Source: a virus
Strand: one strand, 5' to 3'
Virus record (IMG/VR): IMGVR_UViG_3300020392_000079
Span: 1 to 24,094 of that record
Length of the DNA: 24,094 bases
Shown here: positions 7,829-15,285 of the stretch, in pieces
Numbering within the stretch: the first letter of the stretch is position 1
How the letters are laid out: each line of letters begins with the position of its first letter
Program-made: the position numbers and the translations under genes
The notes under the pieces: generated by a model
The model's input: the letters and a program-made list of their open reading frames with translations, nothing else
What the model was told of the DNA's origin: nothing
Database searches by the model: none

Positions 7829-8964
7829 GTACAAATCCATTTGACATACCAGTTAATAATACATGGCAGCCACCTCAGGTTACTGAGCCAGTAAAAAGGT
7901 ACACTGTGACTTATGAAGTTGATGGTCCGGATATTCCAAAGATCGCACACGAGATTGCTATAGGTCAAAGCATAGGTAATCCAAACATACGCTCTGAAAT
8001 AGAAAATGCACAAAACATAAAAGATTATGCAGCTAATATTGAAAGCGTTGAAGGAAATATTGTTAAGATAAATTTTAACAGAAATGCCTTCATATGGCCA
8101 AACATCAATCAACTTATGTGTATTATTATGGGTGGTCACACAGACATACTTGGAGTTGATAAATGTAGAGTAATCGATATTGATATAGAAGTTGATAATA
8201 TTGGACCAGTTCAAGGTATGTCAGGTTGGAAAGACAGACTAGATGCACAAAACAGGCCTTTATTTGGTGCAATAATAAAACCTAAATCAGGTTTAAATAT
8301 GGAACAATACATGTCGATAGTTAAAGACATGATTTACGGTGGCGCAGATTTTATTAAAGAAGATGAAATCATGGCACAAAATTTATACTTGCCGTTAGAA
8401 AAAAGAGTCGAGGCTGTCGAACATTTAAAAAATATTTCAGGTTGGAAAGGTTTCTTTGCATACTGTATAAATGCAGATCCTATGGAATTGTTAGGTAACA
8501 TAAAAAAGATTCATTATCATACTTGCACATCAAACATTGTCGGTGGATGCCACATTAATTTTTGGTCAGGTTTAGGCGCTTACACCACTGCAAGAGGTTT
8601 CGATATTGCAACTCACTATCAGCGTTCTGGAATTAGAATATTGACTGATCCTAGTAACAAGTATTCGATCTCTTGGCCAGTTTTAGTCAAGCTTGGTTGC
8701 ATGGCAGGAATAGATAGTATGCATGTCGGTATGCTAGGTGGTTATTATCCAGAAGGTGAAAGCGAAGAAGAAACTTTAGAAGCAATATCAATATGTGAAA
8801 AATATGATGTCATACCTTCATTAAGTTGCGGTATGAATCCAGTGTTAGCAAGAGAAATTAAGGAACGTATCGGTAACAATTTTATGGCCTCAGTAGGTGG
8901 TTGGTTACACACCGGTGATAGCTTAATTAAAAAAGTAAAAGAAATGAGAGAAAGTTTAGATTAA
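7825..8964 (+). CDS. RuBisCO-like protein (large-subunit superfamily, form IV-like)
   Basis: The RuBisCO large-subunit fold is recognisable from end to end. Residues 25-123 match the N-terminal domain, with HEIAIGQSIGN (42-52) in place of AxEQStGTW. RPLFGAIIKPKSGL (144-157) contains the equivalents of K175 and K177. YGGADFIKEDE (171-181) keeps the carbamylated lysine and both metal ligands (K178, D180, E181). IATHYQRSG keeps the H294 equivalent but has Tyr for R295, and MHVG (299-302) keeps H327. Loop 6 is GMLGGYYPEG, so the catalytic lysine K334 is gone. SLSCG replaces SGG at 332-336. The loop holding N123 is MGGHTD. Metal site kept with carboxylase residues lost predicts an enolase- or isomerase-type RLP, not a CO2-fixing enzyme. 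The gene is coupled to a methyltransferase and a sugar nucleotidyltransferase, suggesting a sugar-acid or sugar-phosphate substrate. Confidence 0.9.
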   Translation: MSTNPFDIPVNNTWQPPQVTEPVKRYTVTYEVDGPDIPKIAHEIAIGQSIGNPNIRSEIENAQNIKDYAANIESVEGNIVKINFNRNAFIWPNINQLMCIIMGGHTDILGVDKCRVIDIDIEVDNIGPVQGMSGWKDRLDAQNRPLFGAIIKPKSGLNMEQYMSIVKDMIYGGADFIKEDEIMAQNLYLPLEKRVEAVEHLKNISGWKGFFAYCINADPMELLGNIKKIHYHTCTSNIVGGCHINFWSGLGAYTTARGFDIATHYQRSGIRILTDPSNKYSISWPVLVKLGCMAGIDSMHVGMLGGYYPEGESEEETLEAISICEKYDVIPSLSCGMNPVLAREIKERIGNNFMASVGGWLHTGDSLIKKVKEMRESLD

Positions 8965-9701
8965 TGAAACTGATATTACCTATGGCCGGAAACGGTCAAA
9001 GATTTTTTGATGATGGATATGACTTACCTAAACCACTAATCGATATAAAAGGCAAACCAATGTTTGTGCGAGTGATTGAAAACTTGTGGTTAGGCGATAA
9101 CATTAAACCGTGGTGTATAGTTAGACAAGACCATGTTAGCGAATATGAAATTGATAAACGTATTCTAGAACATTATCCTGATGCTCACATTATAATCATA
9201 CCGGGTACAACAGAAGGTGCAGCATGCACTGTAAGGCTGGCTACAAATGTATTAGGTGGTGAACCTATGATAGTTGCAAATTGTGATCAATTGATGCGAT
9301 GGGATCCTAAAGAGTTTTATGAAAAAATAGACAGTAATTTATATCCGGGTGGCTTGATACCAGTGTTTACGCCAAATCATAACGAACCAAAACATAGTTA
9401 CTGTAAGGTTGATGAATATGATAGTTTACTACAACTTAAAGAAAAAGAAATCATAAGCGATCTTGCAACAGTTGGCGTTTATTATTTTGCCGATGAGTGT
9501 GATTGGATTAAAGCACATGAAAAACAAATGGCTGCAAATGATAGAACAAATAATGAATTTTATTTAGCACCTACATATAATTACTTAGAAGAAAATGTTG
9601 GAGTACATCGTATAGATGAAATGATAGGAATGGGAACACCAGAAGAATTAAATGAATTTAAAAATAGTGTTTGGTGGGATAAATTGGATGAAGCCTTCTG
9701 A
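8964..9701 (+). CDS. Sugar-phosphate nucleotidyltransferase
   Basis: This enzyme activates a sugar phosphate (or similar) to an NDP- or CMP-linked donor. The N-terminal signature LPMAGNGQRFFDDGYDLPKPL (5-25) is the G-x-G-x-R...P-K loop, with R13 and K23. IIIPGTTEGAACTVRLA (77-93) is the base-recognition segment and VANCDQ (104-109) carries the metal-binding D108. The length of 245 aa fits a stand-alone catalytic domain without the left-handed helix of GlmU-type enzymes. It starts on a TAATG junction with the RuBisCO-like gene, so the RLP product and this substrate are probably linked. Base and sugar specificity cannot be read. Confidence 0.85.
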   Translation: MKLILPMAGNGQRFFDDGYDLPKPLIDIKGKPMFVRVIENLWLGDNIKPWCIVRQDHVSEYEIDKRILEHYPDAHIIIIPGTTEGAACTVRLATNVLGGEPMIVANCDQLMRWDPKEFYEKIDSNLYPGGLIPVFTPNHNEPKHSYCKVDEYDSLLQLKEKEIISDLATVGVYYFADECDWIKAHEKQMAANDRTNNEFYLAPTYNYLEENVGVHRIDEMIGMGTPEELNEFKNSVWWDKLDEAF

Positions 9702-9777
9702 GTATGCATTACTTTATATAATTTTTATTAGTATCATATTTGCCTCAGTTAGTATGATGATGGAGAAATTTTCATGA
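9688..9777 (+). CDS. Predicted 29-aa membrane micro-protein
   Basis: The frame reads MKPSEYALLYIIFISIIFAS then VSMMMEKFS, a single hydrophobic helix with a short charged end on each side. It fills the only sizeable gap in the glycan operon, overlaps the nucleotidyltransferase end by 14 bp and meets the next gene by ATGA. The ribosome-binding site is weak (GGTGGGAT about 10 bases upstream). A comparable 28-aa membrane peptide lies at 19152. The frame could be fortuitous, but junctions and hydrophobicity favour a real gene. Confidence 0.45.
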   Translation: MKPSEYALLYIIFISIIFASVSMMMEKFS

Positions 9778-10505
9778 AACCAGCGATTTGTATATCTGGC
9801 TTAGCTAGAGGTAACGTTAAAAGAAATATCAATCATTTAAAAAAAGCATTTCCTGACATACCAATATTCTTTTCTTCATGGAACGAAACTAAGAATAGTA
9901 TATCAGAAAAATGTAATTCATCATATTATCCTGAACCACAAATGCATTACAATCCATGGAAAGATTGTGTAACCGATAATCCACATCCAAAATATCACGC
10001 ATACAAAAAAATGTTTATCGATAAAACTGGCGTATCGCATCAAGCTAAGTTAATGAATGCCACCAAACAATTGATTGCGCATGCTTATCAGTTGGCAGAT
10101 ATACCAGAAGAATATGATATGATTATCAGAACAAGATGGGATACTGTTGTTTCTGACAGAGCAGATTTTAGTAAGTACCTAGAACAATCTTACAATGAAA
10201 AAATTGCCATAGGATTTGCAATTCGTGGTGGTAGATGGATTTATTTAAATAAGTTTAAAGATATTGAACACGTCTTTATAACTGAAACTACAGATCAAAT
10301 GTGGAGTCGTGATTGGAGTTACTGGTTAAACGATAACCTTATATTTCATAGACGTGACGCATATGACTGTGATTTAGTTCATAAGTTACATAAAGAAAAA
10401 AAACTTTGGCCGGCTGAGTACGGTTGGTATCAAATATTAAGTGTCATGGACAATCATCATTGCGTGTACGGTGGTGCTGCACTAGAAAAGTTTTCTTATG
10501 CTTGA
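9774..10505 (+). CDS. Glycosyltransferase-like protein, 243 aa
   Basis: Starts MKPAICISGLARG, with FFSSWNETKNS at 32-42. Residues 114-123 (YDMIIRTRWD) carry the 'YD.IIR.R.D' block seen in WavE-like and phage GT-A-type sugar transferases, where the last Asp acts like a DxD residue. RDWSYWLNDNLIFHRRDAYD further on resembles the 'D.(L/I)....R' acceptor end. Soluble, without membrane segments. Preceded by GATGGAGAA as ribosome-binding site and overlapping the degenerate methyltransferase gene by 8 bp. Specificity unknown; the GT assignment is moderately sure. Confidence 0.65.
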   Translation: MKPAICISGLARGNVKRNINHLKKAFPDIPIFFSSWNETKNSISEKCNSSYYPEPQMHYNPWKDCVTDNPHPKYHAYKKMFIDKTGVSHQAKLMNATKQLIAHAYQLADIPEEYDMIIRTRWDTVVSDRADFSKYLEQSYNEKIAIGFAIRGGRWIYLNKFKDIEHVFITETTDQMWSRDWSYWLNDNLIFHRRDAYDCDLVHKLHKEKKLWPAEYGWYQILSVMDNHHCVYGGAALEKFSYA

Positions 10506-10923
10506 AGTTTTATTTAAGAGATATAAATCAAACAGAGAACAGTACTCTAGTTTTTATGAAAAAGAATTTTTTAATCATCGACACAAGGCGTTAAACTTAT
10601 TACAGGTCGGTGTGGAGAATAGCATACCTGTTTGGCTTAAGTTTCTACAGAAATGTAACGTTTATTGCATAGACGAATTTGATAAAAGACAGCCGGATAA
10701 ATATAACTACCTAAATGAAAAAAGAGTGTACTGGTCTAGATGTGACACTAGTAGCGAAAAAAGCATAAGAAACGTTATGAAAAATATTTGGAACAATCCT
10801 AGGTTTGATATTATAATAGATAATGTTAATAACTTTGCAATAACACGACAAAAAAATTTAAACAGATATTGTATCGGAAAATATTATATTGAAGATGGTG
10901 ATGATATAAGGATAGTAAAATGA
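10498..10923 (+). CDS. Degenerate, short SAM-methyltransferase-like protein
   Basis: The order LNLLQVGVENSIPVWLKFL (33-51), YCIDEFD (56-62), YWSRCD, FDIIIDN (104-110) and YYIEDGDD follows the CmcI/TylF-like methyltransferases. There the pattern is LEIGvxxGgSl..W, V.GID, GDQ, FD.IIDDGSH and YyiEDl. Motif I has lost its glycine pattern (GVENS) and DDGSH has become DNVNN. The protein ends at 141 aa, well short of a full domain, straight after the IEDG strand. The open frame and ATGA coupling on the right show it is still translated. It may be a non-catalytic remnant or regulatory partner. Confidence 0.6.
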   Translation: MLEVLFKRYKSNREQYSSFYEKEFFNHRHKALNLLQVGVENSIPVWLKFLQKCNVYCIDEFDKRQPDKYNYLNEKRVYWSRCDTSSEKSIRNVMKNIWNNPRFDIIIDNVNNFAITRQKNLNRYCIGKYYIEDGDDIRIVK

Positions 10924-11618
10924 AAGCATTTGCGATAGTTGTGCCAGATAATAAAACGTCGATGGCTGGATTTGCTGAACTTAAAGAGAGTTATGACAAG
11001 TATGGTCATGATGATGGTTTGAATATACATGAGGCGATACCGCTTGATAAAGTACAAGGTTATACTGGAGGTAACGGTTTAGTTTGGAACTATCCATGGG
11101 AAGGTAAAGAAACAGACTTAAAGAGTGGATTAATAAAATCTGCATATACAACTGCGGATCCAAGAAAACGTATCTCTTGCTTTTTAAGTCATTGGTATCT
11201 CTGGCATCACTGTAAAAAGATTGATGAAACAATATTAATATTAGAGCATGATTCTAGATTTATAAAGAAACTACCGGCTGACAGCACGTTCGCAAAATCA
11301 GATTTTGACATCATTGGTATAAATGATCCATCAATGGCTACGCGTAAATCAAAACTATATCATGACATGATTTTAGAAAGAGTAGATTTTTTCCAACCCG
11401 TTCCTAGAATAGACGAGTTTAACATACCACAAGGTTTGGCAGGTAACTCTGCTTATGTCATAAAACCAGAAGGTGCACGTAAAATGATTGATCTTGCTCA
11501 GGAATACGGTATGTGGCCAAACGATGCATTGATGTGTTATCAACTCGTACCAAAACTTGGTGTGACGCGTAATTTCTATACAAGAATACAAGGATTGAGG
11601 TCAACGACAACGCTATGA
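10920..11618 (+). CDS. GT25-like glycosyltransferase (LPS type)
   Basis: KRISCFLSHWYLWHHC (83-98) and ILILEHDSRF (105-114) match the two core blocks of GT25 LPS galactosyl/glucosyltransferases, where the second is normally 'LEDD'. Here the acidic motif is E-H-D. IPQGLAGNSAYVIKPEGARKMI (about 170-191) is the 'G..AY.i...gA..l' block, and WPNDALMCYQL has the conserved W..D. The length of 232 aa is typical. It forms a tandem pair with the next gene, which has the same EHD variant. ATGA overlaps on both sides. Confidence 0.8.
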   Translation: MKAFAIVVPDNKTSMAGFAELKESYDKYGHDDGLNIHEAIPLDKVQGYTGGNGLVWNYPWEGKETDLKSGLIKSAYTTADPRKRISCFLSHWYLWHHCKKIDETILILEHDSRFIKKLPADSTFAKSDFDIIGINDPSMATRKSKLYHDMILERVDFFQPVPRIDEFNIPQGLAGNSAYVIKPEGARKMIDLAQEYGMWPNDALMCYQLVPKLGVTRNFYTRIQGLRSTTTL

Positions 11619-12256
11619 GAATGTATGTAATTACAATAATGGAAAACGAAAGATCGGTACAGGTTGCAGACAGGTGTATAAAAAGTGGTAAAGTCTTTGG
11701 TTATGCCATAAAGAAACATAAAGCTTTTACTCCACAAAACTGCAACGTGTATGACGAACTTAAGAAACTTAAATATCCACAGGCTTTATTTCATGAAAAA
11801 TACAGCAGACCAGAGAACTGTATAGCAGGTTTTTTAAGTCATCATAGTTTGTGGCAAAAGTGTGTAAGGTCCAAAGAACCGATAGTGATATTTGAGCATG
11901 ACGCCGTGCTAGTTGGTGACATACCACAAATGATGATGTTTGACATACTAAGCTTAGGTAAGCCGTCATACGGTAAGTTTAACACACCGTCATTTATCGG
12001 ATATGGTTCTTTGGTTTCAAAGCCATATTTCCCTGGTGCACACGCATACAGACTGACGCCAAAGGGTGCACAACAACTTATAGATGAGTGTGCATTTAGT
12101 GCCGGTCCAACAGACATATACATACATTCAAGTAAGTTTACTTTAGGTGAGTACTATCCTTGGCCGGTTGAGGCAAGAGATAGTTTTACAACAATACAAC
12201 AAAAAGCAGGTTGCTACGCAAAACATAATTATGGTGAATCCTACGAAATTATATGA
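11615..12256 (+). CDS. Second GT25-like glycosyltransferase
   Basis: Paralogous in plan to the upstream gene: CIAGFLSHHSLWQKC (69-83), VIFEHDAVL (91-99), then FPGAHAYRLTPKGAQQLI (about 145-162) and GPTDIYIH with the conserved acidic residue. It also has EHD in place of EDD. At 213 aa it is slightly shorter. The sequence divergence suggests an old duplication with different specificities. It overlaps the preceding gene by ATGA and the next gene by 26 bp. Confidence 0.8.
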   Translation: MRMYVITIMENERSVQVADRCIKSGKVFGYAIKKHKAFTPQNCNVYDELKKLKYPQALFHEKYSRPENCIAGFLSHHSLWQKCVRSKEPIVIFEHDAVLVGDIPQMMMFDILSLGKPSYGKFNTPSFIGYGSLVSKPYFPGAHAYRLTPKGAQQLIDECAFSAGPTDIYIHSSKFTLGEYYPWPVEARDSFTTIQQKAGCYAKHNYGESYEII

Positions 12257-12881
12257 TGAAGCTTTTTTAACCGGGTGTGACAGTGGTCATGAGTGGATAC
12301 TTCCATGGTTTTTAAAGAACTTTAAAAAACACTGTAAGAAACCTTTAGTGTTTGCTGACTTTGGATTGTCTGATCTAGGCCGTGCAGTTGTAAGAGAAAA
12401 CGTACACGCTGTTATGGATTTAACTAAAGTTGAACAACGAGGGTGGTTTAAGAAACCATTATCAATGTATAAGTGTCCATCTAAAAAAACAGTTTGGATT
12501 GATACTGATTGTGAAGTAAGAGACAACATAGATGATATATTTAATTTGTTAGAGCCACAAAAATTAGCTATGGTGGAAGATAAACCGTGGACTAAGAGAC
12601 GAGGCCACAGGTGGCACAACTCTGGTGTCGTAGGATTTGTTGACAAACCGACGATACTTGGACAATGGGTAGCAGCAACAAAAAATAATATGGATCAAAT
12701 AGGAGATCAAGAAGTACTTGATAAGATACTAAATCCTATTACTAAAATTAGTAAGATTCAAGATTTACCTAATGAGTATAATGTTATGAGGTTACAACTA
12801 ACTGACGGTTATACCGGTAAAATAAGAATAATGCATTGGACTGGACAGAAAGGTAAAGAAACAATAAGAGGTATGTTATGA
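12231..12881 (+). CDS. Glycosyltransferase, GT-A fold with DxD (GT8-like)
   Basis: KKTVWIDTDCEVRDNI (85-100) carries the DxD metal motif at D91-T-D93. HNSGVVGFV (about 122-130) is the 'NSGv' acceptor block, and QIGDQEVLDKILN (about 150-162) matches the D-Q helix. A terminal IMHWTGQKGK fits the 'H..g..KPW'-like end of GT8. The length is 216 aa. I chose the ATG at 12231 because an upstream in-frame start at 12147 would only add residues from inside the preceding gene. It shares architecture with the GT at 5264 but is clearly divergent. Confidence 0.75.
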   Translation: MVNPTKLYDEAFLTGCDSGHEWILPWFLKNFKKHCKKPLVFADFGLSDLGRAVVRENVHAVMDLTKVEQRGWFKKPLSMYKCPSKKTVWIDTDCEVRDNIDDIFNLLEPQKLAMVEDKPWTKRRGHRWHNSGVVGFVDKPTILGQWVAATKNNMDQIGDQEVLDKILNPITKISKIQDLPNEYNVMRLQLTDGYTGKIRIMHWTGQKGKETIRGML

Positions 12882-13504
12882 AGGTAGTACATATAGTTGG
12901 TAACGGTGATCAAGCAAGCTTATTCCATAAAGAGCAACGTAACGGCATGAAGTTAACCTGTAATATTCCACCATGGCCAGTCGCAGGAGCTTACGGAACT
13001 ATCATGGTTGATTTTAAAATGATGCGTGCATTGCATGAAGGTTCATTAACTATTCCTGGCGATTGGATATTAGGAATGAGGCCAAAGATTTGGATGGATC
13101 AACAACCTACTTTTTATGTAAAGCATTCTCACCAAGTCAAAGAATTTTACACTGTACTTCCAAAGTACGTGGCAAACTATACAGACTTCAATTGTGGTCA
13201 CATGGCAGTGCACTATGCAGCAAACAAGGTTAAAGCAGATGAAATACATATGTATGGCTTTGACTCTATATTTGATTTTAATCTTAGAAGTTGTTCTGAT
13301 TTCTATCTTAATTCAGATAGAGGTAACATGAATACCAACAGGTTAGCAAACAATTGGCGACCGGTTTGGCAAAACATGTTTAAAGAATTTCCAAACACTA
13401 AGTTTATAATGCATCATATTCATGATGCAGTTAAATTTCCAGTACCTGATAACGTTTCAGTAAAAACGTACGAATCTAAAGCTAAAATGGATTTAGTTAA
13501 CTAG
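12878..13504 (+). CDS. Conserved glycan-cluster protein, GT29/42-like N-terminus
   Basis: The N-terminus VVHIVGNGDQASLF (3-16) is a glycine-turn nucleotide-binding strand, followed by a CNIPPWP block and IMVDFKMM. The middle has DEIHMYGFDSIFDFN (about 121-135), a 'hh.YGFD' motif I associate with sialyltransferase-like or MAF/DUF115-like proteins of glycan loci. It ends the coupled operon (ATGA overlap on the left), and only intergenic DNA with a new promoter follows. Soluble. A transferase role is plausible from position and motif, but the family is uncertain. Confidence 0.55.
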   Translation: MKVVHIVGNGDQASLFHKEQRNGMKLTCNIPPWPVAGAYGTIMVDFKMMRALHEGSLTIPGDWILGMRPKIWMDQQPTFYVKHSHQVKEFYTVLPKYVANYTDFNCGHMAVHYAANKVKADEIHMYGFDSIFDFNLRSCSDFYLNSDRGNMNTNRLANNWRPVWQNMFKEFPNTKFIMHHIHDAVKFPVPDNVSVKTYESKAKMDLVN

Positions 13505-13539
13505 TTCAACACTTTTTTTGAAATAAGTGAAAAAAAAGG

Positions 13540-13568
13540 TGTACATTCCCTTGTTTTTATAGTATAAT
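13540..13568 (+). promoter_or_regulatory. Sigma-70-type promoter
   Basis: TGTACA (13540-13545), a 17-nt spacer, TATAAT (13563-13568). The -35 flank AAGGTGTACA recurs before the tmRNA, and TGTACATTCCC recurs at 1144. The leader ATAAAATTAAAAAGGGGAGTTT is nearly the same as at 1144 and 13883. An A-tract just upstream may act as an UP element. Confidence 0.85.
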
Positions 13569-13600
13569 ATTATTATAAAATTAAAAAGGGGAGTTTAACT

Positions 13601-13870
13601 ATGAAACATTTAAATAATCTAATAAAAGGTACAATCGAAGATTCTAAAGCACCTTGGGCTATCAGCGAAGATATGGTTGATATGTACAAGCAGGATGCTA
13701 AAGATTTCAAAGATATTCTTAATATGATTAAGGATAAGAATTACTCTGGTGCAAAAAAGTTAATCCAGTTCATGGACACTTTACCAAGAGAAGGTGTTCT
13801 TGTAGCTATTGCACGCGACTTAGGTAATAACTGGGTTGAAGAAAACTTAGAGTATGAGGTAAGAATTTAA
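13601..13870 (+). CDS. Small early-type protein, 89 aa
   Basis: A helical, acidic, soluble protein (MKHLNNLIKGTIEDSKAPWA...). It is directly behind the promoter at 13540 with a strong GGGGAG ribosome-binding site and stands as a single-gene unit, because another promoter follows at 13883. Such single small genes with strong host-type promoters are typical of phage early takeover proteins. I do not recognise the family and no catalytic motif is visible. Confidence 0.75.
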   Translation: MKHLNNLIKGTIEDSKAPWAISEDMVDMYKQDAKDFKDILNMIKDKNYSGAKKLIQFMDTLPREGVLVAIARDLGNNWVEENLEYEVRI

Positions 13871-13882
13871 TGAATTTTTTCC

Positions 13883-13911
13883 TTTACATTTGGAAAAAAA
13901 TAGTGTATAAT
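13883..13911 (+). promoter_or_regulatory. Sigma-70-type promoter
   Basis: TTTACA (13883-13888), a 17-nt spacer, TATAAT (13906-13911), then the shared ATAAAATTAAAAAGGGAGTT leader. It serves the gene at 13944 and probably the cell wall hydrolase group behind it. Confidence 0.85.
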
Positions 13912-13943
13912 ATAATCATAAAATTAAAAAGGGAGTTAAAATT

Positions 13944-14156
13944 ATGGCAAAAGTAAAAAGATATATAATGGATATTGAAGAAAAAGTATACGATTTAGAT
14001 CTAGAGAAAATCATTACTGAATCAGAAAATACTTCAGAAGCAAAAGCTTCAGTTCTTAAAGAGCTTAACTTTAAAAGTTCATTCGATATCGGTATTGCAT
14101 CTGATGTTGTAGATCAATGTTGGAATGAGTATTGGGGTGACTATGTTGCCTACTAG
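13944..14156 (+). CDS. Small early-type protein, 70 aa
   Basis: A soluble protein with a basic start (MAKVKRYIMDIEEKVYDLDL) and an otherwise acidic body. AGGGAG ribosome-binding site, leader shared with 1207 and 13601. The end (WNEYWGDYVAY) overlaps the N-terminus of the cell wall hydrolase gene by 14 bp. Function unknown. Confidence 0.7.
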   Translation: MAKVKRYIMDIEEKVYDLDLEKIITESENTSEAKASVLKELNFKSSFDIGIASDVVDQCWNEYWGDYVAY

Positions 14157-14703
14157 AGATTATATGAAAGGAATGTTGGTAGGTTCACTAGCATTCCTTG
14201 GTTTAAGTTTTTGCAGTCCACCTGCACCAGCAGATACAATGAAAGGTACTGCATTCGAACAAATCACATGTTTAGCAGACAACATATATTGGGAGGCTCG
14301 TAACCAACCAGTAAAAGGTATGTTCGCAGTTGCGTTTGTAGTTGATAATCGAGTTAGTGATTATCGTTACCCTAACACTTATTGTGAGGTCATCAAACAA
14401 GGACCAACGAGGCCATCATGGAAAGACAAAACAAAATTTTATCCAGTAAAAAACAGGTGTCAGTTTAGCTGGTATTGTGACGGTAAGAGCGATGACATAC
14501 CTAAATATGATAGAGAAGTATATAAGATAGCGTTAAACATTGCAAGAAACATATTTTTTGGTCAATACAAAGATGATATAACTTATGGTGCAACACACTA
14601 CCATGCTGATTATGTGTACCCTGCTTGGAGAAAATCAAAAACAAAAACACTTGTCGTAGGTAATCATATATTCTACAGATGGGAAAACAATGAAAGACGA
14701 TAA
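14143..14703 (+). CDS. Cell wall hydrolase, SleB/Hydrolase_2 family
   Basis: A likely peptidoglycan hydrolase (amidase or lytic transglycosylase type) for lysis. The N-terminus has a hydrophobic signal-like segment (MKGMLVGSLAFLGLSFC). The SleB-type core follows: ITCLADNIYWEARNQPVKGM (41-60, with the catalytic-type Glu51), NRCQFSWYCDG, then a YGATHYHADYVYPAW block and GNHIFYR near the end. Paired cysteines suit an exported protein. The start at 14143 has GGGGTGA just upstream; ATG 14164 would begin directly at the signal segment and is equally possible. It probably acts with the membrane proteins that follow. Confidence 0.85.
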   Translation: MLPTRDYMKGMLVGSLAFLGLSFCSPPAPADTMKGTAFEQITCLADNIYWEARNQPVKGMFAVAFVVDNRVSDYRYPNTYCEVIKQGPTRPSWKDKTKFYPVKNRCQFSWYCDGKSDDIPKYDREVYKIALNIARNIFFGQYKDDITYGATHYHADYVYPAWRKSKTKTLVVGNHIFYRWENNERR

Positions 14704-14908
14704 CGATTATAAAGTAGACCCTAGATCTATACATGTTGATCAACGTAAAAAAGATGTAAGAAGAGATGCATGGGACAGAGACTACATGCCAGCAGACTGG
14801 AAGAAACCTGAACCGCAGTCTGACAAACGTATAGAAAATGCAAAACCTGTTTTTATATTTGCTTTTTTCTATATTTGTATACTAGTAATGATGGATGCAA
14901 CGAGGTAG
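14690..14908 (+). CDS. Small protein with C-terminal membrane helix, 72 aa
   Basis: About 50 highly charged residues (KDDNDYKVDPRSIHVDQRKK...) are followed by one hydrophobic helix near 54-69 (VFIFAFFYICILVMM). This is a tail-anchored layout with a cytoplasmic body. It overlaps the cell wall hydrolase by 14 bp. That position would suit a lysis accessory protein, but there is no holin or spanin signature I can point to. Confidence 0.6.
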   Translation: MKDDNDYKVDPRSIHVDQRKKDVRRDAWDRDYMPADWKKPEPQSDKRIENAKPVFIFAFFYICILVMMDATR

Positions 14909-14910
14909 AG

Positions 14911-15285
14911 ATGAGAGAATTTATATACGATAGCTGGAACGGCATAATGAATGCAGATATGAATCCACTAAAACATATACCTGACACTAACACAAGACAC
15001 ATGGTATTACAAGTGCTAGCGTGGATGTGGTGCATTGTATTTTCAATGTATATGGGCAGCATATTTGTAATGGGTGTAACTATGATTGCACACATTTTGT
15101 TTTTAGCAGCAATTGTGATAACTGTTGCAACATTTGAAACTGCAAAGAATAATCCAAGAGCATTTCAACTAAGATTAGAACAAAGAACAAACGGTTACCA
15201 CACGCCAAGTAGAACTAGATTTATGTACTATGATGGTAAGAGAATTGAATTAGATAAAAACGATCCAGGAGGCGAGCATGAGTAA
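14911..15285 (+). CDS. Conserved marine-phage membrane protein, 124 aa
   Basis: The N-terminus MREFIYDSWNGIMNADMNPL is a block I have seen in T4-like marine phages. Two membrane helices follow (about 32-52 and 54-75), then a basic soluble C-terminus (QLRLEQRTNGYHTPSRT). The ATG at 14911 has GAGGTAGAG directly upstream; an in-frame ATG at 14875 lies inside the previous gene and is less likely. A double membrane helix beside a cell wall hydrolase is compatible with a holin, but the long soluble tail argues against a simple one. Confidence 0.65.
   Translation: MREFIYDSWNGIMNADMNPLKHIPDTNTRHMVLQVLAWMWCIVFSMYMGSIFVMGVTMIAHILFLAAIVITVATFETAKNNPRAFQLRLEQRTNGYHTPSRTRFMYYDGKRIELDKNDPGGEHE

Noticed and set aside
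7702-8214. A long minus-strand open frame opposite the methyltransferase and RuBisCO-like genes
   Set aside because: It is the antisense shadow of two clear plus-strand genes and has no recognisable content.
7825-8964. True CO2-fixing RuBisCO
   Set aside because: The loop 6 lysine, the N123 and R295 equivalents and the SGG motif are altered, so carboxylase activity is not supported.
13505-13540. A rho-independent terminator in the T- and A-tracts after the glycan operon
   Set aside because: The possible CACTT/AAGTG stem is short with a large loop and is followed by A, not T, so it is not convincing.
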